DNA from: Lachnospiraceae bacterium XPB1003
GTDB taxonomy: Bacteria; Bacillota; Clostridia; Lachnospirales; Lachnospiraceae
Length of the DNA stretch: 64,000 bases
Assembly (NCBI GenBank): GCA_900102065.1
Contig: FMVK01000006.1
Coordinates: 78,879-142,878, forward strand
Direction: 5' to 3'
The notes under the pieces are model-generated. The model saw nothing but the letters and a program-made list of their open reading frames with translations. It did no database searches and was not told where the DNA came from. Position 1 is the stretch's first letter; every line of letters begins with the position of its first letter. Below are positions 45,559 through 54,252 of the stretch, piece after piece. The position numbers were made by a program, and so were the translations under genes.

Positions 45559-46239
45559 ATGCAGTACAATATCGTTGGGGGAAATCTTCCTGCTGTGATC
45601 GTATCACTTAATCAGGGCGAGTCCGTTAAGTGTGAATCAGGTGCCATGAGCTGGATGGATCCCAGTATTCAGATGGAAACCAATACAGACGGCGGCGTAG
45701 GCAAGCTTTTCGGCCGCATGGTCACAGGCGAGTCTCTCATGCTCAATACCTATACAGCATCCGCACCGGGCGAGATCGCTTTCGCATCCTCATTCCCCGG
45801 TTCTATCGTTGCTTATACAGTAACACCCGACAGACCCGTAATGGCACAGAAGGGCGCTTTCTTAGCAAGCGTAGGAAACATCAACATGACAGTAGGCTTC
45901 AATAAGAAAGTCGGCGGTGGCTTCTTCGGCGGCGAAGGCTTCCTGATGCAGAAGTTCGAAGGAGACGGTATCGTATTCTTCGAGATCGACGGTTCTACAG
46001 TTGAGTACGATCTCCAGCCCGGACAGGTTAAGATAGTAGATACAGGTTATCTTGCTGTTATGGACGCTTCCGTAACTCTCGACATAGAAATGGTTAAGGG
46101 ACTTAAGAACATGGTATTCGGCGGTGAAGGCCTCTTCAATACCACTCTTACGGGACCGGGACACATCGTTCTCCAGACAATGCCTATCCCCAATACCGCA
46201 ACCGTACTCTACAGATATATGCCTCATCCCAGCAGATAA
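45559..46239 (+). CDS. AIM24 / TIGR00266 family protein
   Basis: 226 residues with AAGGAGG seven bases upstream. Gly-rich beta-helix type family: MQYNIVGGNLPAVIVSL, CESGAMSWMDPSIQMET, GRMVTGESLMLNTY, GGGFFGGEGFLMQKFEGDG and GEGLFNTTLTGPGHIVLQ. The bacterial members are of unknown role (the yeast relative is mitochondrial). One of two plus-strand genes in the window, alone in its transcription unit. Confidence 0.9.
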   Translation: MQYNIVGGNLPAVIVSLNQGESVKCESGAMSWMDPSIQMETNTDGGVGKLFGRMVTGESLMLNTYTASAPGEIAFASSFPGSIVAYTVTPDRPVMAQKGAFLASVGNINMTVGFNKKVGGGFFGGEGFLMQKFEGDGIVFFEIDGSTVEYDLQPGQVKIVDTGYLAVMDASVTLDIEMVKGLKNMVFGGEGLFNTTLTGPGHIVLQTMPIPNTATVLYRYMPHPSR

Positions 46240-46302
46240 TCTGCGGATCAATTCAACAGGGTTCGGTTGACTCTGCTCTGTAATGGGTTGAACAGACAAT
46301 AT

Positions 46303-46343
46303 AAAACGGCTGTCTCACTTTACCGAGTGTGACAGCCGTTTTT
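46303..46343. terminator. Bidirectional terminator between AIM24 and gatB
   Basis: Stem AAAACGGCTGTC / GACAGCCGTTTT with a 16-base loop containing CAC/GTG, T-rich on both strands; lies between convergent genes. Confidence 0.85.
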
Positions 46344-46401
46344 AATATGATCATGAAATACAAGATGCTTTACAGATATCGCATTAATGATGCTTCTTTA
46401 A

Positions 46402-47904
46402 TTAGGAAAGAAGTTCCTTAAGTATCTTATTTGCGGTTCCGGGATCAGCTTTTCCCTTTGCGGCCTTCATTACCTGACCAACAAGGAATCCGATAGCCTT
46501 GTCCTTACCGCCCTTATAATCCGCAACAGACTGAGGATTCTCCGCGATAACCTTCTCGCAGATAGCCTTTACGGCGCCCTCATCGTTCTCCTGCTTCATT
46601 CCGTGCTCTTCAACATACTTCGCAGGATCCGTATCATTATCGAACATAACCTCGAAGACTTCCTTCGCCGTAGAATTGTTGATCACTTTTGAATCAACAA
46701 GCTCTATCAGCTTGGCAAGATTAGCGGGGCTGAACCTTATCTGGTCGGGATCCATGCTCTTTTCCTTGAGGAGCCTCATAGTCTCAACCATAAGCCAGTT
46801 GGAAACCTTCTTAGGCTGTCCGCAAATTCCCGATGCCTCTTCGAAGATATCTGCCATACGCTTGGAAGACGTAATGAGCTCGATATCATAATCAGGGATC
46901 TGGTACTCCTGCTTATAGCGCTCGATCTTGGCCTCTCTGAATTCAGGCTGAGCTGCCTTAACCTTTTCGATCCATTCATCGGCTATATCAACGGGAAGGA
47001 GGTCAGGGTCAGGGAAATATCTGTAATCCTGAGCATCTTCCTTGCTTCTCATTGCATAGGATTCAAACTTGGTATCATCCCAGCGTCTGGTCTCCTGGAT
47101 AACTTTGCCGCCTGATTCAAGTATATCTATCTGACGATTCCTCTCACCTTCGATGGCATGTGTTATGGAAGTAAAGGAGTTGAGATTCTTCATCTCTGTA
47201 CGGGTTCCGAATTCGGTACTTCCCACTGCCCTGACGGACAGGTTCACATCCGCACGCATGGATCCTTCCTGAAGCTTGCAGTCTGAAGCGCCGAGATACT
47301 GGATGATCATACGGAGCTTCTCGAGATAAGCTATAACTTCCTCTGCAGATCTCATATCCGGCTCCGATACTATCTCGATCAGAGGAACACCTGATCTGTT
47401 GTAATCTACAAGAGAAACCTCGCCCCAGTCATCATGAACAAGCTTGCCCGCATCCTCTTCCATGTGGATCTCGTGAATGCCGACCTTCTTTCTCTTCACT
47501 TCTGTATTTTCGGTTATCTCACTTCCATTCTTGCCCTTCAGTGCATTCTTCTGGTTCTCTGAAAGCTTACCTGTCTCTATCTCTACATATCCGTTTCTGC
47601 ATATGGGAAGATAGAGCTGTGAGATCTGATAGTTCTGAGGGTTATCGGGATAGAAATAATTCTTTCTGTCGAATTTGCAATGTCTCGTGATATCACAGTT
47701 GGTGGCAAGACCTACTGCCATTGCATATTCAACGACCTGCTTATTAAGTACGGGAAGTGATCCCGGCATACCTGTACATACGGGACAGGTATGTGCATTC
47801 GGCTCAGCGCCGAAAGCTGTCGAGCATCCGCAGAAGATCTTCGTCTTCGTTGCAAGCTCTACATGCACTTCCAAACCTATGACTGTTTCATATTCTTTGC
47901 TCAT
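46402..47904 (-). CDS. gatB: Asp/Glu-tRNA amidotransferase subunit B
   Basis: 500 residues. VIGLEVHVELATKTKIFC, CPVCTGMPGSLPVLN with zinc-type Cys, and FDRKNYFYPDNPQNYQISQ are hallmarks; the C-terminal YqeY-like tail domain is present. GatB activates the misacylated Asp/Glu of tRNA-Asn/tRNA-Gln with ATP. Last gene of aspS-gatC-gatA-gatB. Confidence 0.97.
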   Translation of the reverse strand: MSKEYETVIGLEVHVELATKTKIFCGCSTAFGAEPNAHTCPVCTGMPGSLPVLNKQVVEYAMAVGLATNCDITRHCKFDRKNYFYPDNPQNYQISQLYLPICRNGYVEIETGKLSENQKNALKGKNGSEITENTEVKRKKVGIHEIHMEEDAGKLVHDDWGEVSLVDYNRSGVPLIEIVSEPDMRSAEEVIAYLEKLRMIIQYLGASDCKLQEGSMRADVNLSVRAVGSTEFGTRTEMKNLNSFTSITHAIEGERNRQIDILESGGKVIQETRRWDDTKFESYAMRSKEDAQDYRYFPDPDLLPVDIADEWIEKVKAAQPEFREAKIERYKQEYQIPDYDIELITSSKRMADIFEEASGICGQPKKVSNWLMVETMRLLKEKSMDPDQIRFSPANLAKLIELVDSKVINNSTAKEVFEVMFDNDTDPAKYVEEHGMKQENDEGAVKAICEKVIAENPQSVADYKGGKDKAIGFLVGQVMKAAKGKADPGTANKILKELLS

Positions 47905-47915
47905 AGTCCTGCTCC

Positions 47916-49364
47916 TTAAAAACTGCCGCGCAACTGCTCATATGTATATGCTGTCCTGATCAGCGTGCTTTCCTTGAAGCAGTCGCCGATAAGCTGAAGT
48001 CCGATGGGAAGTCCCTTTGAATCCCTTCCGCAAGGCAGACATATTCCGGGAAGTCCCGCAAGATTAACGGAAATGGTATAGATATCTCCGAGGTACATCT
48101 TGATAGGATCCGATAAACTCTTTCCGAGTTCCGGTGCAGTAGTAGGTGCAACCGGTCCGAGAATGAGATCATATTTTGCAAATGCCTCATCAAAAGCCTT
48201 CTTGATGAGAGCCTTAACCTTAAGTGCCTTCAGATAGTATGCATCATAATATCCGGATGAAAGTACGAATGATCCAAGCATGATACGTCTCTGTACCTCA
48301 GGTCCGAAACCTTCCGAACGAGACTTCTTGTACAGATCATGAAGATCCGTGAAATCTTCCGCACGATATCCGTATTTTATGCCATCAAACCTTTCAAGGT
48401 TCGAGCTTGCTTCCGCATCGGCTATGGTGTAATAAGTAGGGATAGCATACTTAACAAGGCTGAGGTCAAACTCCTCAACGATAGCTCCTGCTGCCTTCAG
48501 ATCATCCGCTGCCTTCTTAACCGCAGATGCAACCTCGGGATCAAGACCGTCTCCGAAATAATCCCTGGGGATACCGATCTTCAGGCCTTTAACATCATTA
48601 ACAAGCGCGGATGTAAAATCAGTATCGGTTCTGTTAACCGATGTGGAATCCTTCTTATCATATGAAGAGACAGCTTCAAGGATAAGTGCAGTATCCGTAA
48701 CATCCTTGGTAAGAGGTCCGATCTGATCGAGAGATGAACCGTATGCGATGAGTCCGTAACGCGATACCGTTCCGTAAGTAGGCTTAAGTCCCACTACTCC
48801 ACAATATCCGGCGGGCTGTCTGATAGATCCGCCGGTATCTGATCCCAACGCGTATGCACATTCATCTGCCGCAACCGCAGCTGCCGATCCGCCGGATGAA
48901 CCTCCGGGTACTCTTGTGATATCTCTTGGATTTCTTGTTACACCGAATGCGGAAGTCTCTGTTGTGGAACCCATTGCGAACTCATCCATATTGGTCTTAC
49001 CGAGGATGATCGCTCCGGCATTCTCAAGATTTTCCACAGCGGTGGATGTAAATGTAGGAACGAAGTTATAAAGGATCTTTGACGCACAGGTGGTCTTTAA
49101 ACCTTCGGTGCACATATTGTCCTTAATGGCTACGGGCACACCCGCAAGAGGAGATGTAAGCTCTCCCGAATCGATCTTCTTCTGTACTTCGTCAGCAGTC
49201 TTGTATGCCTCATCCCTGTTTAAAGTGATATAGGCATGAACGCTCTCTTCCTTCTCATCGATAGCCGCGAATGTGGCATCGAGAGCTTCCTTAACACTAA
49301 CTTCCTTAGCCTGTATCTTTTTTCCGAGAGCACCTGCTGTCAGCTCATTTAATCTTTCACTCAT
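47916..49364 (-). CDS. gatA: Asp/Glu-tRNA amidotransferase subunit A
   Basis: Amidase-signature glutaminase. Catalytic Lys in VAIKDNMCTEG, Ser residues in GGSSGGSAAAVAA and DTGGSIRQPAGYCG. About 482 residues from the ATG of MSERLNELTA; a longer frame would overlap the gatC stop. Delivers ammonia to GatB. Confidence 0.97.
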   Translation of the reverse strand: MSERLNELTAGALGKKIQAKEVSVKEALDATFAAIDEKEESVHAYITLNRDEAYKTADEVQKKIDSGELTSPLAGVPVAIKDNMCTEGLKTTCASKILYNFVPTFTSTAVENLENAGAIILGKTNMDEFAMGSTTETSAFGVTRNPRDITRVPGGSSGGSAAAVAADECAYALGSDTGGSIRQPAGYCGVVGLKPTYGTVSRYGLIAYGSSLDQIGPLTKDVTDTALILEAVSSYDKKDSTSVNRTDTDFTSALVNDVKGLKIGIPRDYFGDGLDPEVASAVKKAADDLKAAGAIVEEFDLSLVKYAIPTYYTIADAEASSNLERFDGIKYGYRAEDFTDLHDLYKKSRSEGFGPEVQRRIMLGSFVLSSGYYDAYYLKALKVKALIKKAFDEAFAKYDLILGPVAPTTAPELGKSLSDPIKMYLGDIYTISVNLAGLPGICLPCGRDSKGLPIGLQLIGDCFKESTLIRTAYTYEQLRGSF

Positions 49365-49374
49365 ATCGGATACC

Positions 49375-49668
49375 TCAATCAAAAGTTCTGGGTACTGCGA
49401 ACATGTTGTCCTTCTCTTCCGGTGCGTTTTTTAAGATATTCTCTCTGTCATCACCGTTGGTCACAACATCCTCTCTGAAGCAGTTGGAGAAAGGATGAAC
49501 GTGTGTCATGGGCTCCACGCCATCCGTATCAAGCTCTCCGAGCTGATCGATATAATCAAGCATCTGCTCTAGATCGTGCTTCGCCTGTTCTTTTCCGGCA
49601 TCGTCAAGTTTTAACTTGGACAGTATGCCAACGTATTCGATTGTCTCATCACTTATGACATTAGCCAT
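49375..49668 (-). CDS. gatC: Asp/Glu-tRNA amidotransferase subunit C
   Basis: 97 residues, normal length. Contains VEPMTHVHPFSNCFREDVV and ends NMFAVPRTFD, both typical of GatC, which wraps GatA and GatB. GGAGG ribosome site just after aspS. Confidence 0.95.
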   Translation of the reverse strand: MANVISDETIEYVGILSKLKLDDAGKEQAKHDLEQMLDYIDQLGELDTDGVEPMTHVHPFSNCFREDVVTNGDDRENILKNAPEEKDNMFAVPRTFD

Positions 49669-49682
49669 GGATCCCTCCTGTC

Positions 49683-51428
49683 TCAGTCTCTGACTTTGAT
49701 ATGAACTTCACGAAGCTGCTGTTCCGTAACTTCGTTGGGCGCGCCGCACATAAGATCCTGTGCCGTACCGCTCATAGGGAAAGGAATAACCTCACGGATA
49801 TTCTCTTCATTCTTAAGGAGCATGATCATTCGGTCAACACCGGGTGCCATACCTGCATGAGGCGGAGCACCGAACTGGAATGCATTGTAGAGCGCTCCGA
49901 ACTTAGCCTTGAGAGTCTCCTCATCATAGCCTGCGATCTCGAAGGCCTTGATCATGATCTTCATATCATGGTTACGAACCGCACCGGATGAAAGCTCAAC
50001 ACCGTTGCAGACGATATCATACTGGTAAGCAAGGATCGAAAGAGGATCCTGCTCCTCAAGAGCTTTTAATCCGCCCTGAGGCATTGAGAAAGGATTGTGT
50101 GTGAATCCGATCTTCTTCTCTTCCTCATCGTACTCATACATAGGGAAGTCGTTGATGTAGCAGAAACGATATGCATTCTTTTCAATGAGATCAAGTCTTA
50201 CAGCTATCTCTGTTCTAAGCTGTCCTGCGAAAAGGCTTGCCTGCTTCTCCTTATCTGCGATGAAGAAAATTGTGTCGCCTGCATTGAGTCCCGCGAGGTC
50301 CTTGATCTCAGTCTTCATCTCATCGGGGATGAACTTGTCGATGGGTCCCTTGTAAGACATATCTTCCTGAACTTCAAGATATCCGAGTCCGCCCATACCG
50401 ATGGACTGAGCAAACTTAAGAAGCTTTTCATGGAAGCCCTTGGACATCTGCTGATGAACATTGATAGCACGTACGCACTTTCCGTGGAAAGGCTTGAATG
50501 TGCATCTCTGGAAGAATTCGGTAACATCTATAATACGAAGCGGATTACGAAGATCCGGCTTGTCGGTACCGAACTCAAGCATTGCCTGCTTATAGGAAAT
50601 GATGGGGTAAGGTGCCTGTGTTACTTCAAATCCTTCGGGAGCAAACTTGGTGAATGCAGCTGTAAGAACTTCCTCACCTACCTTAAATACATCTTCCTGT
50701 GTAGCGAAGCTCATCTCAAAGTCAAGCTGATAGAACTCTCCCGGACTTCTGTCTGCTCTCGCATCCTCATCACGGAAGCAGGGAGCTATCTGGAAATACT
50801 TATCAAAACCGGAAACCATGAGCAGCTGCTTATACTGCTGAGGAGCCTGAGGAAGTGCATAGAATTTTCCCTTATACTTTCTGGAGGGAACGATATAGTC
50901 TCTTGCACCTTCAGGTGATGATGCACACAGAATGGGAGTCTGGATCTCAAGGAATCCCATCTCTGTCATCTTCTGTCTGAGGAAGCTGATAACCTGAGAA
51001 CGGAAGATCATATTGCTCTTAACCTTTTCGTTTCTGAGATCGAGGTAACGATACTTGAGACGAACATCCTCACGAGTCTCCTTGGAGGTCATGATCTCGA
51101 AAGGAAGCTGTCTGTAAACCTTGCCGAGAACCTCTACACTCTTAGCCTCAACTTCAACTGTTCCCGAAGGGATCTTGGGATTGTATGTATCCTCGGATCT
51201 CTGTTCAACAGGTCCCTCAATTGAAACACAATCTTCCCTGGTCAGACCTTCGAGAAGTGATGTATCACGCATAACGACCTGGATCACTCCGTACTGATCG
51301 CGCAGATCGACGAAAGAAACGCCACCGTGGTCACGGATATTCTCGACCCATCCGGCAACCTTCACATTCTGTCCGATCTTGTCTTCACGGATCTCTTCCA
51401 ATGTAACTGTTCTGTAAATCGTGCTCAT
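49683..51428 (-). CDS. aspS: Aspartyl-tRNA synthetase, probably non-discriminating
   Basis: 581 residues, bacterial type with GAD insertion. OB-fold WVENIRDHGGVSFVDLRD, class II motifs SPEGARDYIVPSR, CFRDEDARADRSPGEF, GAPPHAGMAPGVDRMIM. The His in RDHGG corresponds to that of non-discriminating AspRS such as that of Pseudomonas aeruginosa, rather than the bulky residue of discriminating enzymes. Combined with gatCAB in the same operon this predicts charging of tRNA-Asn with Asp followed by amidation. Behind a T-box leader. Confidence 0.95.
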   Translation of the reverse strand: MSTIYRTVTLEEIREDKIGQNVKVAGWVENIRDHGGVSFVDLRDQYGVIQVVMRDTSLLEGLTREDCVSIEGPVEQRSEDTYNPKIPSGTVEVEAKSVEVLGKVYRQLPFEIMTSKETREDVRLKYRYLDLRNEKVKSNMIFRSQVISFLRQKMTEMGFLEIQTPILCASSPEGARDYIVPSRKYKGKFYALPQAPQQYKQLLMVSGFDKYFQIAPCFRDEDARADRSPGEFYQLDFEMSFATQEDVFKVGEEVLTAAFTKFAPEGFEVTQAPYPIISYKQAMLEFGTDKPDLRNPLRIIDVTEFFQRCTFKPFHGKCVRAINVHQQMSKGFHEKLLKFAQSIGMGGLGYLEVQEDMSYKGPIDKFIPDEMKTEIKDLAGLNAGDTIFFIADKEKQASLFAGQLRTEIAVRLDLIEKNAYRFCYINDFPMYEYDEEEKKIGFTHNPFSMPQGGLKALEEQDPLSILAYQYDIVCNGVELSSGAVRNHDMKIMIKAFEIAGYDEETLKAKFGALYNAFQFGAPPHAGMAPGVDRMIMLLKNEENIREVIPFPMSGTAQDLMCGAPNEVTEQQLREVHIKVRD

Positions 51429-51558
51429 GATCTTTCTCCTTATAATAATAAACTACCTGTAATTACCTTTTATACGAAGCCTCTGCAAAGACTCCTGTAA
51501 TATCGAACAGCCCCGATCACTTGCAGGTATGGTGAAAAACGGTCTGCTCATTACAAAC

Positions 51559-51595
51559 AAAAAATCCCGGAATGCATGTGTGATGCATTCCGGGA
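51559..51595 (-). terminator. T-box terminator hairpin
   Basis: Long stem TCCCGGAATGCAT / ATGCATTCCGGGA with a short loop, followed by six T on the minus strand, 130 bases before aspS. Confidence 0.85.
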
Positions 51596-51877
51596 CGGAT
51601 AATCAAAAATATCCGCGGTACCACCCGCATTGAGACCGCATACTGCCGCGATCCCCGCTCTTGCCGCATAACGTTCGGCTTACGTACATCCCTACTTGAT
51701 CGGATCCGGTATTCATCCCGAATTAAATCCGTCATCCGTTTTCAGGACATCTGCTCCGGAGTGTTCCCCTTGGTCATTCATGCCGGATGCGCTTTCAGTC
51801 TGCGACGCTTCCTCCCTGCTGCACTCCCCGACCGGAGTCTCCTTCATGGCATTTATCTCGATATAGATTCCACAAAC
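51559..51877 (-). promoter_or_regulatory. T-box riboswitch leader of aspS-gatCAB
   Basis: The T-box GGGTGGTACCGCGG is at 51613-51626 on the minus strand, preceded by the conserved AAGTAGG core (~51690) and followed by the terminator hairpin. Stem I base is CTCCGG/CCGGAG (51832-51837 with 51754-51759). The 3' side of the candidate specifier loop reads GGGGAACACT, holding AAC (Asn) and the overlapping GAA (Glu) at 51763-51766. T-boxes let the uncharged tRNA stabilise the antiterminator, so this predicts induction on shortage of the tRNA-dependent Asn pathway. Confidence 0.85.
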
Positions 51878-51883
51878 GATTGC

Positions 51884-51912
51884 ATCTTAACATAATAAAA
51901 AGGGGATTTCAA
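51884..51912 (-). promoter_or_regulatory. Promoter of the T-box/aspS-gatCAB unit
   Basis: TTGAAA (-35) and TAAGAT (-10) with a 17-base spacer, ending about 7 bases before the predicted leader start. Confidence 0.55.
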
Positions 51913-52016
51913 CCGTGACGTGTGGAATTAATGTGATCTCCTACGGCTATATATCAGGAACATACACTCCACAATAACAATGCATAGCCAGCTTACTGAT
52001 CCACTTTATCAAGCAT

Positions 52017-52049
52017 AAAAAAATGAGCCTTAAGCAAGGCTCATTTTTT
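52017..52049. terminator. Bidirectional terminator
   Basis: Stem AAAATGAGCCTT / AAGGCTCATTTT with a tetraloop AAGC and T runs on both strands; ends the minus-strand gene at 52064. Confidence 0.85.
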
Positions 52050-52063
52050 CGTTTCTCTTATCC

Positions 52064-52246
52064 TTAAACATAATTCCATGCAAATGTTTCAACCGTGCCG
52101 TCCGTATAATCCTGACCCAGCGAGTAGATTATCATCAGGATTTCCTGAGTCTTATCGGAAATATACTTATCTTCTCCGATCACTCCGCGTACCACATCCT
52201 TGCAATGTTCAAACTTTTCCTCATCTATATCTCTCGGTAAAATCAT
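52064..52246 (-). CDS. Small acidic hypothetical protein
   Basis: 60 residues, MILPRDIDEEKFEHCKDVVR..., ATG preceded by GGAGGGAG and a terminator after the stop, both supporting a real gene. Helical, acidic, no signal peptide or membrane helix, no family recognised. Possibly co-transcribed with the YkvA-like gene upstream (gap 65 bases). Confidence 0.6.
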   Translation of the reverse strand: MILPRDIDEEKFEHCKDVVRGVIGEDKYISDKTQEILMIIYSLGQDYTDGTVETFAWNYV

Positions 52247-52311
52247 ACTATCTCCCTCCCTCCGAGCAGATCATGAGCATCTTCCTCATCAGATCTCATG
52301 ATCGTTTTTCA

Positions 52312-52593
52312 TCAGATTTCTTTATAATCCGCATAACCTATATCTTCCGAATATTCGTATTTCTGTGCCCCGGGCTTTGCTGTTTTGGGAACCCTGTTCT
52401 GGGTGATCAGTTTATAAATACTGTAGACTTCAAAAATAGTTCCAGCAGTCGTCATGATCGCATCATCCAGCTGTCCGAGACCCACAATGAAATCCGGGAT
52501 CAGATCCACCGGAGATATGAGATAGAGCAGCACCGCACCGGCAATCAGAAAGCAAGTAAACTTAGGATCCAAATTCATTAATTTATTCTTCAT
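52312..52593 (-). CDS. YkvA family membrane protein (DUF1232)
   Basis: 93 residues. The core YLISPVDLIPDFIVGLGQLDDAI is the family signature: two hydrophobic helices flanking a VDxIPD turn. Function of the family is unknown. Strong GGAGG ribosome site. A long hairpin with a possible short upstream ORF precedes the start. Confidence 0.88.
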   Translation of the reverse strand: MKNKLMNLDPKFTCFLIAGAVLLYLISPVDLIPDFIVGLGQLDDAIMTTAGTIFEVYSIYKLITQNRVPKTAKPGAQKYEYSEDIGYADYKEI

Positions 52594-52609
52594 GATAATC
52601 CTCCTTTTC

Positions 52610-52662
52610 GAAGCACCTTGTGCGAAAAATCATGGCAGTCATAATTTTTCGCACTGCGCTTC
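52610..52662. repeat. Hairpin-forming inverted repeat before the YkvA gene
   Basis: Arms GTGCGAAAAAT / ATTTTTCGCAC are perfect over 11 bases around a 13-base loop; GAAGC/GCTTC extends it outside. On the minus strand it would sit in the 5' untranslated region, ending 11 bases before the ribosome site. Confidence 0.8.
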
Positions 52663-52712
52663 ATTTATATTTAAATGCCTCCCCCGACATATCTATATAT
52701 TGCCGTAAATAT

Positions 52713-52742
52713 AAAAAAACCTCCACCAACCTATGGTGGAAG
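52713..52742 (-). terminator. Terminator of the ABC importer operon
   Basis: CTTCCACC, loop ATAGGTT, GGTGGAGG (one G-U) then TTTTTTT on the minus strand. Confidence 0.8.
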
Positions 52743-52767
52743 TTTGTAAACTGCAAGTTGCGTTTTT

Positions 52768-54252
52768 TCAGACTACTCTGCCGTCCCGCATATATATCAC
52801 TCTGTCGCAAAATGACTGTACAAGCGCCTTATTATGCGACACAAATATCATGGATATTTTTTTTTCCGCATTTATCCTGTTCAAGAGTTCAACAATGCTC
52901 TTTTGTGTCATCGTATCCAGCTGTGCGGTGGCTTCATCACAAAGAAGGATCCCCGGCTCGGCAAGCAATGCTCTTGCTATAGCAAAACGCTCGCATTGTC
53001 CGCCTGATAGTTCGGAAGGTCTCCTGTACATGAGACTTTCGTCCAGATCAAGCTCATCAAGGATCTTAAGGATCCGCTCTTTCCTCTCGTTCTTTCTCCG
53101 AACACCTGCAACATTTTTCAATATCTCATCCAGGCTCTTCCAAACCGGGCGTCTGGGATGAAAGGATGAAAACGGAGACTGAAATATCATCTGGACTTTA
53201 TTGCCACACATATCGATAGTTCCGTTTCCGGGTTTTAGCAATCCGCATATGATACGCAAAAGAGTACTTTTCCCGCATCCGTTCTCACCTGCTATGCCAA
53301 GCTTCTCTCCCACCCGAAGAGTTAGTGATATATCACTAAGCACTTCTGTTTTATTCTTTCCCGTCAGATATGTCATGGCGATGTTATCCGCCTTCATGCA
53401 TACCGTTTTCTGCGAAGGTTTCTTTTCTTTCGGCATGATCTCAATGCTTCCTGCCGACATAAGGAGCTTCGTATAATCCTGCTTGGGGTTGCTTAGAATA
53501 TCCTTTGCATCTCCAGATTCAACGATATCCCCATCTTTAAGGATCAGTATCCTGTCTCCAATCTTTCCTGCCAGTTCAAGATTGTGGGTTACAACTATCT
53601 CGGTACATCCCTGTTCTTTTTTCAACCTCAAAAGTTCCGCAGCTATCTTTTCACCCGAAGCTTCATCAAGTGCGCTTGTGGGTTCATCAGCCAGTAAAAG
53701 CTTAGGACTCAGAAGAAATTCCAAGCATGCAGCCACTCTCTGTCTCATTCCACCGCTAAGCTCATACGGACGGGAAGACAGGATCTTCTCCGGATCTGAA
53801 AATCCTGCTTTTTTTAATACTTCCGTTGCAGTACTTTTAAATTCATCCCTGCGATAAAGATCATTATCCCGCAGTGTCTCTATCCACTGCTTCTCAATAC
53901 TTCTTACCGGCATAAAAGCCTGTTCCGGATCCTGAGCGATATGTCCTATGATCCTGCCGCAAAGCTTCTTTCGCTCCGAGTATTTCATAAGGCTCAGATC
54001 CTGCGAGGCACTGTCATCCGTGCTGATGATCAGACTTCCTTCTGTCAGAATGCAGTCTTCGTCTAATCCCATGACAGTACGCAGGACAGAACTCTTTCCC
54101 GATCCGCTCTCTCCTACGATACACAGTATCTCACCCTGTATAACATCAAAAGAAACACCATGCAGGATCTCCCTCTCAGATCCTCTGTAGGTCACGTGAG
54201 CATTCCTTACCGACAGGAATACTTTTTTTTCGGAATTATTATCAGTCAGCAA
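52768..54252 (-). CDS. Fused double ATP-binding subunit of nickel/peptide ABC importer
   Basis: 494 residues, two nucleotide-binding domains in one chain. First: Walker A GESGSGKSSVLRTV, signature LSGGMRQRVAACLEF, Walker B LLLADEPTSALD. Second: GENGCGKSTLLRII, LSGGQCERFAIARALL, ILLCDEATAQLD. In the Dpp/Opp/Nik class these are usually two proteins. TTG start, overlapping the permease stop by 11 bases; no better start is visible. Last gene of the import operon. Confidence 0.9.
   Translation of the reverse strand: MLTDNNSEKKVFLSVRNAHVTYRGSEREILHGVSFDVIQGEILCIVGESGSGKSSVLRTVMGLDEDCILTEGSLIISTDDSASQDLSLMKYSERKKLCGRIIGHIAQDPEQAFMPVRSIEKQWIETLRDNDLYRRDEFKSTATEVLKKAGFSDPEKILSSRPYELSGGMRQRVAACLEFLLSPKLLLADEPTSALDEASGEKIAAELLRLKKEQGCTEIVVTHNLELAGKIGDRILILKDGDIVESGDAKDILSNPKQDYTKLLMSAGSIEIMPKEKKPSQKTVCMKADNIAMTYLTGKNKTEVLSDISLTLRVGEKLGIAGENGCGKSTLLRIICGLLKPGNGTIDMCGNKVQMIFQSPFSSFHPRRPVWKSLDEILKNVAGVRRKNERKERILKILDELDLDESLMYRRPSELSGGQCERFAIARALLAEPGILLCDEATAQLDTMTQKSIVELLNRINAEKKISMIFVSHNKALVQSFCDRVIYMRDGRVV

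Noticed and set aside
51517..51735. 72-residue minus ORF in the aspS leader
   Set aside because: Lies in the T-box structure with no ribosome site.
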